A stretch of DNA of 64,000 nucleotides from Legionella steigerwaltii (GTDB taxonomy: Bacteria > Pseudomonadota > Gammaproteobacteria > Legionellales > Legionellaceae). The stretch spans positions 1-64,000 of the forward strand of contig NZ_LNYZ01000029.1 of NCBI RefSeq assembly GCF_001468065.1, written 5' to 3'. Under the pieces are notes generated by a model. That model was not told the DNA's origin and did not search any database. It saw nothing but the letters and a program-made list of their open reading frames with translations. Below are positions 8,894 through 17,052 of this stretch, piece after piece. Numbering within the stretch: the first letter of the stretch is position 1; the number at the start of each line of letters is the position of its first letter. The position numbers and the translations under genes are program-made.

Positions 8894-9439
8894 TTATCTC
8901 TTTCGTTTAAGCAGCACATAGACCGCACCACTTCCTCCATCTTTCGGGAGCGCACTATGAAAAGCCAAGACCTCATCTAACTGGGGTAACCAGCGATTCA
9001 GTAAATTTTTAATAACAGGGGGTGCGCCAAGATAGCCGCCTTTACCGTGAATAATCAAAATACATCTTTTGTTGTTTTCAGCTTGGGTTTGAATAAATTG
9101 GCACAAAGTATCACGGGCATTTTCACTTTTTAAACCATGTAAATCCAATCGGGCTTCCCATGGGATTTGCCCATTTTTTAATGCTTTAAATCTTTGGCTG
9201 GAAAGACTGGGATGACAATAGGAGAGGATTGTTTCGGAAAGAACTGTATCGACAATCATATCGGATAAGTAATACTCTTTTTTTTCTTGTGTTTTTTGTG
9301 GCGTCTTTTTTTTAGGTGGGATGGAAGGCTTAGGCTGAGAAACTTTTACCCGCTTTGTTTGTTCATTCAATGGTTTTACAGAACGCGTGTATTCGCGAAA
9401 CAGAGCTTTGTCTTCATCGGACAAAAAATCGTCAGCCAT
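8894..9439 (-). CDS. smrB: Smr-domain endonuclease SmrB
   Basis: SmrB (YfcN) cleaves mRNA between collided ribosomes to start ribosome rescue. The 181-residue protein begins with the family N-terminus (DFLSDEDKALFREY), then has a basic Pro/Lys linker and a C-terminal Smr domain. Both key motifs are present: LDLHGL (about residue 96) and HGKGG (about residue 129), followed by FHSALPKDGGSGAVYVLLK. It stands alone between REP repeats. A degenerate paralogue lies at 13054-13818. Confidence 0.9.
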   Translation of the reverse strand: MADDFLSDEDKALFREYTRSVKPLNEQTKRVKVSQPKPSIPPKKKTPQKTQEKKEYYLSDMIVDTVLSETILSYCHPSLSSQRFKALKNGQIPWEARLDLHGLKSENARDTLCQFIQTQAENNKRCILIIHGKGGYLGAPPVIKNLLNRWLPQLDEVLAFHSALPKDGGSGAVYVLLKRKR

Positions 9440-9474
9440 AGTGTACTAGAAATAATAAGTGATAATTGAAGTAT

Positions 9475-9655
9475 AACCCGGGTTTCGCTACGCTGCACCC
9501 AGGCTACGTCGTATTATGGTGTTGTAGCCTGGGTGAAGGCGAAGCCGTAACCCGGGTTTCGCTACGCTGCACCCAGGCTACGTCGTATTATGGTGTTGCA
9601 GCCTGGGTGAAGGCGAAGCCGTAACCCGGGTTCCGCTGTACTGTACTCAGGTTAT
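9475..9655. repeat. Tandem REP array, 74-bp period
   Basis: A 74-bp block starting AACCCGGGTTTCGCT begins at 9475 and 9549, and a partial third copy begins at 9623. The first two copies are almost identical. The end of the array has decayed (CTGTACTGTACTCAGG). It lies between the divergent smrB and prmB genes and fills most of that gap. Confidence 0.93.
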
Positions 9656-9729
9656 CCAAGAGTCAGACTACTTTTGTTGATTAACATAGGGTACAATTTG
9701 TACTTTTTCTGGATGAGAAGCTAAGCACC

Positions 9730-10647
9730 ATGAGCAATTATATACTTAAAGAAACGGAAGAGTTAGTCACGATTTTGGATTTTCTACGTTTTAGTGTGTC
9801 CTGTGCAATGCATGCGAATTTATATTATGGCCATGGTACCGATAATGCTTGGGATGATATGCATTCATTAATCCTGAGAAGCTTGTCTTTGCCTTACGAT
9901 TTAGAATCAAATTGGCTTAATGCACGTTTAACTACAAGTGAAAAGAAATATTTATACCAGCAATTGGATAAGCGTATTAATCAACGGGTGCCGGTTCCTT
10001 ATTTGATTAAAGAAGCTTATTTCTGCGATATTCCATTTTATGTGGATGAACGGGTACTTATTCCTCGCTCACCTATAGCAGAACTTATAAAAAATGAATT
10101 TTCTCCTTGGGTCGAGGCGGATAAAGTGCATCGTATTTTGGATTTGTGTACGGGCAGCGGATGCATTGCAATTGCCTGTTGTTATGCTTTTCCTGAGGCA
10201 CAGGTCGATGCCGTTGATATTTCCAGCGAAGCACTCGCAGTGGCTGCAATGAATCGCGAGCAGTTAGACGTTGAAGAGCAACTGACTTTAATTGAATCCG
10301 ATTGTTTCTCCAAAGTGCCAAAGTTAGGCTATGATTTAATTGTCAGCAACCCTCCCTATGTTGGTAAAAAAGAGATGCAGACTTTACCCGATGAATTTCG
10401 TCATGAGCCTGTTTTAGCTTTGGAAACCAGTAATAATGGGTTAGCCATTGTCGAAACAATTCTCCATAATGCCTATGACTATTTAAATGAAGAGGGTGTC
10501 CTGATTGTGGAAGTAGGGAATAGTGAAGCGGCTTTATGCGAAGCTTATCCCCATGTTCCTTTTACTTGGCTTGAAATGAGCCACGGTGGGCAAGGTGTAT
10601 TTTTATTAACGAAGCAGCAGCTAGGCGAGTATTTTAATGTCCGGTAA
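9730..10647 (+). CDS. prmB: Ribosomal protein L3 N5-glutamine methyltransferase
   Basis: PrmB methylates a glutamine of ribosomal protein L3 using S-adenosylmethionine. The 305-residue protein has an N-terminal helical domain and a Rossmann methyltransferase domain with [13 protein letters not shown] (SAM site, about residue 138). The catalytic NPPY motif (VSNPPYVG, about residue 205) binds the target glutamine. PrmC is a close relative, but the N-terminal domain and the neighbouring aroC are typical of PrmB. The gene overlaps aroC by 11 bp, which suggests coupled translation. Confidence 0.95.
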   Translation: MSNYILKETEELVTILDFLRFSVSCAMHANLYYGHGTDNAWDDMHSLILRSLSLPYDLESNWLNARLTTSEKKYLYQQLDKRINQRVPVPYLIKEAYFCDIPFYVDERVLIPRSPIAELIKNEFSPWVEADKVHRILDLCTGSGCIAIACCYAFPEAQVDAVDISSEALAVAAMNREQLDVEEQLTLIESDCFSKVPKLGYDLIVSNPPYVGKKEMQTLPDEFRHEPVLALETSNNGLAIVETILHNAYDYLNEEGVLIVEVGNSEAALCEAYPHVPFTWLEMSHGGQGVFLLTKQQLGEYFNVR

Positions 10648-11692
10648 TACATTTGGAACTTTATTTACGGTGACAACATTTGGTGAAAGCCATGGCCCAG
10701 CCATAGGGTGTGTGGTCGATGGCTGTCCTCCAGGATTAATGTTGCAAGAAAAAGATATTCAACCCTTTCTGGACAAACGAAAGCCGGGACAATCCAAATA
10801 CACCACACAACGTCGAGAGGAAGACAAAGTACAAATTCTTTCTGGTGTATTTGAAGGTAAAACGACAGGCGCACCCATTGCTTTATTGATTCATAATACC
10901 GATCAACGATCTCGGGATTATGAAGAAATCAAAAATTTATTTCGCCCAGGTCACGCAGATTTTACCTATCATCATAAATACGGTCATAGAGATTATCGTG
11001 GTGGTGGGCGTTCTTCAGCGCGAGAGACTGCCGCACGCGTAGCAGCCGGCGCGATTGCGCGTTTGTATTTGCAACGCCATTTAAACTTGGAAATCGTGGG
11101 CTACTTACAGCAAATGGGCGATTTGATTTTGGACTTTGTTGATGAGAATGAGATTAATAATAACTCTTTTTTCTGTCCTAACACTACTCAAATCCAGGCT
11201 CTTGCTGAGACAATTGAACGCTTAAGACGCCAAGGAGATTCTGTGGGCGCTCGGGTTAATGTGATTGCGAAAAATGTACCTGTAGGATTAGGTGACCCTG
11301 TATTTGATAGACTGGATGCAACATTAGCTTATGCTATGATGTCAATTAATGCAGTTAAAGGCGTTGAAGTTGGTGCAGGATTTTCTGCGGTGAATCAGTT
11401 AGGTTCTGTACATCGTGATCAAATGTCACATCAGGGTTTTCTTAGTAATAATGCCGGCGGGATTTTGGGTGGCATTTCTACAGGGCAAAATATAGAAGTG
11501 AGTATTGCATTAAAGCCTACTTCGAGTATTACTACGCCTGGAAAGACGATCAATACTGCGGGTGACGAAGTGACTGTAGTAACTAAGGGGCGGCATGATC
11601 CTTGTGTAGGAATTAGGGCTGTGCCTATAGCTGAAGCAATGATGGCTTTAGTGTTGATGGATCACTATTTGAGAAATAAGGCATTGTCCTAA
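10637..11692 (+). CDS. aroC: Chorismate synthase
   Basis: AroC converts 5-enolpyruvylshikimate-3-phosphate to chorismate, the last common step to aromatic amino acids, and needs reduced FMN. The 351-residue protein carries the three family signatures: [18 protein letters not shown] near the N-terminus, [10 protein letters not shown] (about 125-134) and a C-terminal [19 protein letters not shown]. It starts inside the end of prmB. The asd gene follows after about 150 bp containing a repeat element. Confidence 0.98.
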   Translation: MSGNTFGTLFTVTTFGESHGPAIGCVVDGCPPGLMLQEKDIQPFLDKRKPGQSKYTTQRREEDKVQILSGVFEGKTTGAPIALLIHNTDQRSRDYEEIKNLFRPGHADFTYHHKYGHRDYRGGGRSSARETAARVAAGAIARLYLQRHLNLEIVGYLQQMGDLILDFVDENEINNNSFFCPNTTQIQALAETIERLRRQGDSVGARVNVIAKNVPVGLGDPVFDRLDATLAYAMMSINAVKGVEVGAGFSAVNQLGSVHRDQMSHQGFLSNNAGGILGGISTGQNIEVSIALKPTSSITTPGKTINTAGDEVTVVTKGRHDPCVGIRAVPIAEAMMALVLMDHYLRNKALS

Positions 11693-11709
11693 ATCCTCCT
11701 TAATTATTT

Positions 11710-11812
11710 TCCCTTCCCCCCGTTGGGAGAAGGTGCCCGCGGGGCGGATGAGGGATAAAGTTAATTTAAAAAATACCCTCACCCTAGCCCTCTCCCGAAA
11801 CGGGAGAGGGGA
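11710..11812. repeat. CCCTCTCCC-type intergenic repeat (two hairpins)
   Basis: The element has a CCTTC-rich left arm with CGTTGGGAGAAGG, then GGGCGGATGAGGG, then CCCTCACCCTAGCCC, and ends in a perfect 10-bp hairpin (CCCTCTCCCG-AAA-CGGGAGAGGG, 11788-11810). Relatives lie at 35554-35651, 52793-52887 and, decayed, at 57919-58104. It sits between aroC and asd and creates a false 36-codon extension upstream of the real asd start. Confidence 0.88.
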
Positions 11813-11840
11813 TGATGATGGAATTCAGAAGAGGTTAAGA

Positions 11841-12863
11841 ATGAGCAGAGAATTAAATATAGCTATAGTTGGCGCCACTGGAGCAGTTGGTGAGACATTT
11901 CTAACCGTATTGGAAGAGCGAAAATTTCCTATAAAAAATCTTTATCCATTAGCTAGTTCTCGTTCGGTTGGTAAAACAGTAGAGTTTAGAAATGAGCAAT
12001 TGGACGTTTTAGACCTCGCTGAGTTTGATTTTAGCAAAGCAGATATCGCTTTATTCTCAGCAGGTGGTTCTGTATCTAAAGAATACGCGCCCAAAGCTGC
12101 TGCAAGTGGATGTGTTGTGGTTGATAATAGTTCTTGTTTTCGCTATGAAGAAGACATTCCTTTAGTAGTTCCGGAGGTTAATCCTCATCGTATTGTTGAA
12201 TATAAACATAGGGGCATTATCGCTAATCCTAATTGTTCTACAATTCAGATGGTAGTTGCTCTAAAGCCTATATATGATGCAGCAGGAATTGCTCGAATTA
12301 ATGTGGCTACGTATCAATCTGTTTCAGGTACTGGAAAGAAAGCCATTAGCGAACTTGTTTCACAAGTAGGGGATCTTTTGAATGGGCGACCTGCCAATAT
12401 CAGTGTATACCCACAACAGATTGCTTTTAATGCAATCCCGCATATTGATCAATTTGAAGAGAATGGATATACCCGCGAAGAAATGAAAATGGTGTGGGAA
12501 ACGCGTAAAATTATGGAAGATGACAGCATTATGGTCAATCCCACAGCGGTTAGAGTGCCAGTCATTTACGGCCATTCTGAGGCCATCCATTTGGAATTAA
12601 AAAAGCCGTTAACTGCTGAAGAAGCACGTAAGATTCTTTCCAAAGCTCCAGGGGTCAAGGTAGTTGATAATGTGAGCAAGGCAAGTTACCCAACTGTCCT
12701 AAAAAACGCTATAGGACATGATGAGGTGTTTGTTGGCCGAATTCGACAAGATATTTCACATCCTAATGGATTAAATTTGTGGGTTGTTGCGGATAATATT
12801 CGCAAAGGTGCGGCATCTAACGCGGTACAAATTGCTGAAATTTTGCAAAGAGAATTTTTGTAA
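11841..12863 (+). CDS. asd: Aspartate-semialdehyde dehydrogenase
   Basis: Asd reduces aspartyl phosphate to aspartate semialdehyde for lysine/diaminopimelate, threonine and methionine synthesis. From ATG 11841 (behind AGAGGTTAAGA) the protein has 340 residues. It begins with the NADP-binding GATGAVGETF and has the catalytic cysteine in NPNCSTIQM. An open frame reaches 11733, but that extra segment is encoded by the repeat element and is not conserved-looking. dapA, a later enzyme of the same pathway, lies at the far end of the window. Confidence 0.97.
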   Translation: MSRELNIAIVGATGAVGETFLTVLEERKFPIKNLYPLASSRSVGKTVEFRNEQLDVLDLAEFDFSKADIALFSAGGSVSKEYAPKAAASGCVVVDNSSCFRYEEDIPLVVPEVNPHRIVEYKHRGIIANPNCSTIQMVVALKPIYDAAGIARINVATYQSVSGTGKKAISELVSQVGDLLNGRPANISVYPQQIAFNAIPHIDQFEENGYTREEMKMVWETRKIMEDDSIMVNPTAVRVPVIYGHSEAIHLELKKPLTAEEARKILSKAPGVKVVDNVSKASYPTVLKNAIGHDEVFVGRIRQDISHPNGLNLWVVADNIRKGAASNAVQIAEILQREFL

Positions 12864-12879
12864 TACATTTGGTGTTATT

Positions 12880-12962
12880 GTAGCCTGGGTGCAGCGTAGT
12901 GGAACCCGGGAGTTATTATTTATTCATTATCCCCGGGTTCCGCTGCGCTGCACCCAGGCTAC
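12880..12962. repeat. REP inverted pair after asd
   Basis: Two inverted REP units (GTAGCCTGGGTGCAGCG ... CGCTGCACCCAGGCTAC) with an AT-rich spacer, 16 bp after the asd stop codon. It may terminate asd or protect the 3' end of its mRNA. Confidence 0.93.
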
Positions 12963-13053
12963 AGTAACACCAATAAGCAGAACTTTAAAAAAAATCCTCC
13001 TACTTTTTACAACCTAAGTTATACTTTGATTAACACGATTGGATTTTTAAACT

Positions 13054-13818
13054 ATGCTAAATGAATATTATTTGACCGATGATATTGAAGAGCCAGTTCT
13101 CGCTAGCAGTATTTTATCTTATGTTACTCCCAATGTTTCTGGTAAGCGGTTTAATGAATTAAAAACAGCACAAATTCCTTGGGAAGCAAAACTGGATCTC
13201 TCTAATTTAAAGCCAGAGGATGCTCGTCGGGCTTTGCTGGAGTTTATCCAAAAACAAATGAAGAAGAATAAATCGTCCTTACTTATTGTTCATGGTACAA
13301 AAAGCTCCAGAAATGCTCCTCCGCTGCTAAAGAACTTAATAAATCACTGGTTACCGCAAATCGAAGAGGTAATTGCTTTTCATAGCGCAAAGCCTAGTGA
13401 TGGCGGTATTAATGCGGTATATGTTTTGCTTAAAAAGGTATCGGATCTTCCTGTACTCACTCGCACAGAACCAAGAACTTCTTTTCTTGTGGTTGAAACC
13501 AAAGCGATGGAACGACAGAGACGTCTAGCCGAACAGCAAGGTGAGCGACGGATAGCGCTCGTGAACGCACGTGAACACTCCAATGAAGAGGCTCCGCCCG
13601 GCCCTGAAGGTGAGTTGCAAAATAATATTTTACAGCACCCAGCATTAGACAGTCAGCGTTTTGACGGCATTGATTCTCCTTTAAATCCGGAGCCTCCTTT
13701 AAATACTGATGCGCGACGTGAATTCGATAACGAACAACGCAATCAGGAACAAGAAAAGCAATTGCGTTTGGGTAATATGCCACGATTCACGAATACACCT
13801 AAACCTAGAGGTCCTTAA
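13054..13818 (+). CDS. Degenerate Smr-domain paralogue with long disordered tail
   Basis: Residues 1-130 align with SmrB at 8894-9439 almost end to end (SSILSYVTPNVSGKRF, IPWEAKLDL, LLKNLINHWLPQIEEVIAFHS, DGGINAVYVLLKK). Both nuclease motifs have changed, however: LDLHGL is LDLSNL and HGKGG is HGTKS. The collided-ribosome N-terminal segment is also missing. Residues about 140-254 are Glu/Pro/Gln/Arg-rich and look disordered. The protein may keep RNA or ribosome binding without cleavage (inference). Its stop overlaps the next start (TAATG), so it is translationally coupled to the ankyrin gene. Confidence 0.8.
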   Translation: MLNEYYLTDDIEEPVLASSILSYVTPNVSGKRFNELKTAQIPWEAKLDLSNLKPEDARRALLEFIQKQMKKNKSSLLIVHGTKSSRNAPPLLKNLINHWLPQIEEVIAFHSAKPSDGGINAVYVLLKKVSDLPVLTRTEPRTSFLVVETKAMERQRRLAEQQGERRIALVNAREHSNEEAPPGPEGELQNNILQHPALDSQRFDGIDSPLNPEPPLNTDARREFDNEQRNQEQEKQLRLGNMPRFTNTPKPRGP

Positions 13819-15221
13819 TGACAATTGCAAGTGACATAATCAGCCATCGGATGCCTGATTTTGAAGCTTATCTTCGAGCAGGGGAGTCGTTGGATGATAT
13901 TGACGAATACGGTTTTACGCCCTTAATTGAGTGTGCTATTACACGGCAAATTCATATTGCTGAAGAATTAATTGTTCGTAAAGTCAATGTCAATAAAGCA
14001 GATGTGACGGGGCGTGGTCCTTTGCATTGGGCTGTGGATAATAATGATGTGGAGTTGGCGCAGTTGTTATTAAATAGTGGCGCAGATCCTAATGCTTATA
14101 CACGCAACGGACTTTCTGTATTAGTTTATCCTGTATTACGCAATCAAGAGACGCTCAAACACTTACTCTATCAATACGGGGCTAAACTTGATTTTGCCCT
14201 TGATTTTATTAATGGCAAACTCATTGGGCATCGTTTTGAGTTACAAGGGGATGTCGATATAGTTAATGCTAAGGGTGAATTTATTGAATTGGATTATGAA
14301 GGATTTATCCTTGAATTTACTGTTGCCGTGATTAGAGATGCCCTAAGACGTTTTATCAACAGTTATTCAACACGTCATTTGCGTGAATATTTTCCGCTGG
14401 CACATGCCATTGTCGATGCATTTGCAATTTCAGAAGAGCTTTTACAATATCAGCATTTACCCTTTTTAAATGAACAACATTTACGACGCCTGAATGAATT
14501 TTTAAAGGCACCTATGTTGATTCTTCCGGCAGCAAGCCGTGGACATGCCATGGGATTTATTCGCTTGGGTCCATGGTGGGCTAAAATTGATCGAGGTGAA
14601 AACAGCCTGCAGGAAGGGAGTGTTAATATCTATAGAATTAATAATCTTGAAGCACTGAATGCTCGTTTTCTACAAGATTTCCTCTATAAAAAACAACCTA
14701 GGCGTTATTTCCATCAGGTGATCAATCAGCAATTAGGATTGATTCCAGTCGCAAAAATGCCAATTAGCTCGCAAATTAGCGGTAATTGCTCTTGGGCCAA
14801 TATCCAAGCAATTGTAGCAGTTGCTTATGCCATTCAAGAATTGGAAAAAAACAATTTTTTTAATCCCGATCCTGCTATGGCCTTTTATGATGAGTGGGTA
14901 TCTTGGGATAAGGAACGGGCTATAGATGAATGCATTCAGCGATTTTATTTAGCCAATCCTGTTCGAAAAGCCAGTATTGCAGCAATGTTGGGTGGTGTTT
15001 TATTCCAAGCCTGTAATTATACAAACGCGCGGCATTTGGAAATGGCAGAGAAAATACTCAGAATTCTCACTTTACCTGATTATGAATATATTTTAAAAAG
15101 TTATCTTGAAGAGTATTGCATCAAACGATTAACCAAAAAAGGGAATAATTTACTTAAAATTCTCGATGATTGCGGCATTAATCCCAATATTGGTGTTAAT
15201 CCTGTTGCCACAGATTTATGA
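13818..15221 (+). CDS. Ankyrin-repeat protein, candidate effector
   Basis: A 467-residue protein with about three ankyrin repeats near the N-terminus (residues about 30-135: GFTPLIECAITRQIHIAEELI, GRGPLHWAVDNNDVELAQLLL, GADPNAYTRNGLSVL). The remaining 330 residues are mostly helical and match no family I know. It has no signal peptide or membrane helix. Ankyrin proteins are a common class of Legionella Dot/Icm effectors, but translocation is not shown here. The ATG overlaps the TAA of the Smr paralogue by one base, so the two proteins are probably made together. Confidence 0.7.
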   Translation: MTIASDIISHRMPDFEAYLRAGESLDDIDEYGFTPLIECAITRQIHIAEELIVRKVNVNKADVTGRGPLHWAVDNNDVELAQLLLNSGADPNAYTRNGLSVLVYPVLRNQETLKHLLYQYGAKLDFALDFINGKLIGHRFELQGDVDIVNAKGEFIELDYEGFILEFTVAVIRDALRRFINSYSTRHLREYFPLAHAIVDAFAISEELLQYQHLPFLNEQHLRRLNEFLKAPMLILPAASRGHAMGFIRLGPWWAKIDRGENSLQEGSVNIYRINNLEALNARFLQDFLYKKQPRRYFHQVINQQLGLIPVAKMPISSQISGNCSWANIQAIVAVAYAIQELEKNNFFNPDPAMAFYDEWVSWDKERAIDECIQRFYLANPVRKASIAAMLGGVLFQACNYTNARHLEMAEKILRILTLPDYEYILKSYLEEYCIKRLTKKGNNLLKILDDCGINPNIGVNPVATDL

Positions 15222-15234
15222 TTTTGTAGATTTT

Positions 15235-15265
15235 GTAGCCTGGGTGCAGCGCAGCGGAACCCGGG
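15235..15265. repeat. Single REP unit
   Basis: One REP hairpin (GTAGCCTGGGTGCAGCGCAG to CCCGGG) without an inverted partner, 14 bp after the ankyrin gene. It is followed at 15293 by a different inverted repeat. Confidence 0.88.
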
Positions 15266-15292
15266 ACTCCGGACATGAAAGTTTTCGCGCAG

Positions 15293-15371
15293 GGGGACGG
15301 TCCGGGACGGACCCCATTAATTATTAGTCATATTGTTCAAAAAACACTGGGGTCCGTCCCGGACCGTCCCC
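15293..15371. repeat. GGACCGTCCC-type inverted repeat
   Basis: Perfect 24-bp arms (GGGGACGGTCCGGGACGGAC- and its complement) surround an AT-rich loop of about 31 bp. Each arm contains the decamer GGACCGTCCC or its complement. The only other copy in the window is the tandem array at 57339-57390. The GC content is far above the surroundings. Confidence 0.92.
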
Positions 15372-15477
15372 TTGATCATAACAGCGTAGCAATCGTAGTT
15401 TAGTGGTTTTCCGTTGCTCCTATTTTTTTCAACTATAATCAAAAGATAATAATATCGATCGAGATAAGGAGATCATC

Positions 15478-15660
15478 ATGTTAAAGTGGGCGCTCATCTT
15501 TTTGGTAGTCGCCATTGTTGCGGGTTTATTTGGTTTTCGCGGCATTGCGTCCACGGCGACTAGTATTGCTAAGGTACTCTTCTTTTTGTTTATCGTTATT
15601 TTCCTGGCATTCTTGATTTTGAGTTTATTTGGGACCGCATCACTTACTGCCGTGCCTTAG
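15478..15660 (+). CDS. DUF1328 small membrane protein (YtjA-like)
   Basis: This 60-residue protein has two hydrophobic helices and the DUF1328 pattern ([19 protein letters not shown], then a Gly/Ala-rich turn, then the second helix). The family is widespread in Proteobacteria and its function is unknown. A clear AAGGAG ribosome-binding site precedes the ATG. A REP pair divides it from the convergent alcohol dehydrogenase gene. Confidence 0.88.
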   Translation: MLKWALIFLVVAIVAGLFGFRGIASTATSIAKVLFFLFIVIFLAFLILSLFGTASLTAVP

Positions 15661-15671
15661 CTAATAGTACC

Positions 15672-15758
15672 GTAGCCTGGGTGCAGCGTAGCGTAACCCG
15701 GGATCAAAACCATATGTGGGCAACGATCCCGGGTTACGCTACGCTGCACCCAGGCTAC
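15672..15758. repeat. REP inverted pair between convergent genes, near-perfect palindrome
   Basis: GTAGCCTGGGTGCAGCGTAG at the left is matched by its exact complement at the right. The long perfect arms leave a loop of about 20 bp. It lies between the DUF1328 gene (+) and the alcohol dehydrogenase gene (-). Confidence 0.94.
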
Positions 15759-15771
15759 AAATTTAGATACT

Positions 15772-16818
15772 CTATGATAGAGTGGCAATATCAATGACAA
15801 AACGATAGCGAACATCGCTTTTGACGACACGTTCATAAGCTTCATTAACCTGTTGTATGGGAATTAATTCAATATCAGACGCTATGTTGTGTTTGCCACA
15901 GAAATCTAGCATTTCCTGGGTTTCTTTAATACCTCCAATCATTGACCCAGCCAGACTTCTACGTTTGGCGATTAGGGAAAATGCATTGATTGGAATAGAT
16001 TCTTCGGGAATACCAACAACAACCATAGCCCCATCACGTTTGAGTAATTGGATGTATGCATTCCAATCGATTTTAGCAGAAACGGTACAGATAATGAGAT
16101 CAAAATAATTGTTTAACTTTTGGAAGGTTTGCGGATCCGAAGTAGCATAAAAATGATCGGCCCCCATGCGTCGACCATCAGTTTCTTTACTTAGCGAATG
16201 ACTTAAAACGGTAACTTCAGCTTCCATTGCATGGGCTAGTTTGACTCCCATATGCCCAAGTCCACCCAATCCTAAAATACCAACACGTTTTCCAGGACCA
16301 ATATGCCAATGCCTTAAAGGGGAGTAAAGGGTAATTCCGGCACAAAGCAGCGGTGCTGCTGCGTCCATAGGCAAATTTGCAGGAATGTTTAGAACATAAT
16401 TTTCGTCAACCACAATTTGTGTAGAATAGCCGCCTTGAGCCAAAGTACCACTACGTTTTTCCAGATTGTTATAAGTTAAAGTCACTCCGCCTTCGCAAAA
16501 CTGCTCCATTCCTTCATGGCAGCTTCCACATTGTCGACACGAATCAACAAAACAACCTACACCAACGCGGTCTCCTACTTTAAACTTAGTGACCAATGGA
16601 CCTACTTGACTGACTACACCAATAATTTCATGACCTGGAACCATTGGGAATAAAGATCCGCCCCATTCATCTTTAACCTGATGAATATCTGAGTGACAGA
16701 TGCCACAATAATGGATGTCAATCAGCACGTCATTTTTTTCAACATCACGACGTACAAATGAATAAGGTTTGAGTGGTGCTTTCGCACGTTCAGCAGCATA
16801 GCCTTTTACAGGTATCAT
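15772..16818 (-). CDS. Zinc-dependent NAD(P) alcohol/aldehyde dehydrogenase (YahK/CAD type)
   Basis: A 348-residue medium-chain dehydrogenase. It has the catalytic zinc ligands in [10 protein letters not shown] and GHEIIG and four structural-zinc cysteines in [16 protein letters not shown]. The nucleotide site is [13 protein letters not shown]. The HSD and GTLAQGGYS patterns place it in the cinnamyl-alcohol/YahK group, whose members reduce a range of aldehydes with NADPH. The real substrate cannot be told from sequence. It is a single gene between two REP pairs. Confidence 0.9.
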   Translation of the reverse strand: MIPVKGYAAERAKAPLKPYSFVRRDVEKNDVLIDIHYCGICHSDIHQVKDEWGGSLFPMVPGHEIIGVVSQVGPLVTKFKVGDRVGVGCFVDSCRQCGSCHEGMEQFCEGGVTLTYNNLEKRSGTLAQGGYSTQIVVDENYVLNIPANLPMDAAAPLLCAGITLYSPLRHWHIGPGKRVGILGLGGLGHMGVKLAHAMEAEVTVLSHSLSKETDGRRMGADHFYATSDPQTFQKLNNYFDLIICTVSAKIDWNAYIQLLKRDGAMVVVGIPEESIPINAFSLIAKRRSLAGSMIGGIKETQEMLDFCGKHNIASDIELIPIQQVNEAYERVVKSDVRYRFVIDIATLS

Positions 16819-16947
16819 TTAAAACGCTCCTTGTTGTGTCGAATATTTTTTTGTTGTGGAAGAGGAACACTATAAAATTTTTGATTCATTTGAAAGCTAA
16901 TGAACGCTTTAATTGAAGAATAACTATTCACACATGGGGCTCAAATT

Positions 16948-17040
16948 GTAGCCTGGGTGGCGTGCAACGGAGCCCGGGGTATGAAAAGTGAATTTTTTAT
17001 CTAAAACCCGGGTTACGACTTGCGCCTTCACCCAGGCTAC
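16948..17040. repeat. REP inverted pair
   Basis: Two inverted and slightly decayed REP units (GGCGTGCAACGGAGCCCGGGG on the left) lie between the start of the alcohol dehydrogenase gene and the 3' end of rne. They end 12 bp from the rne stop and could serve as its terminator. Confidence 0.92.
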
Positions 17041-17052
17041 GATTCTGTCAAT

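Noticed and set aside
11733-11840. N-terminal extension of asd
   Set aside because: The extra 36 codons are encoded by a CCCTCTCCC repeat. A good ribosome-binding site and the conserved N-terminus support ATG 11841.
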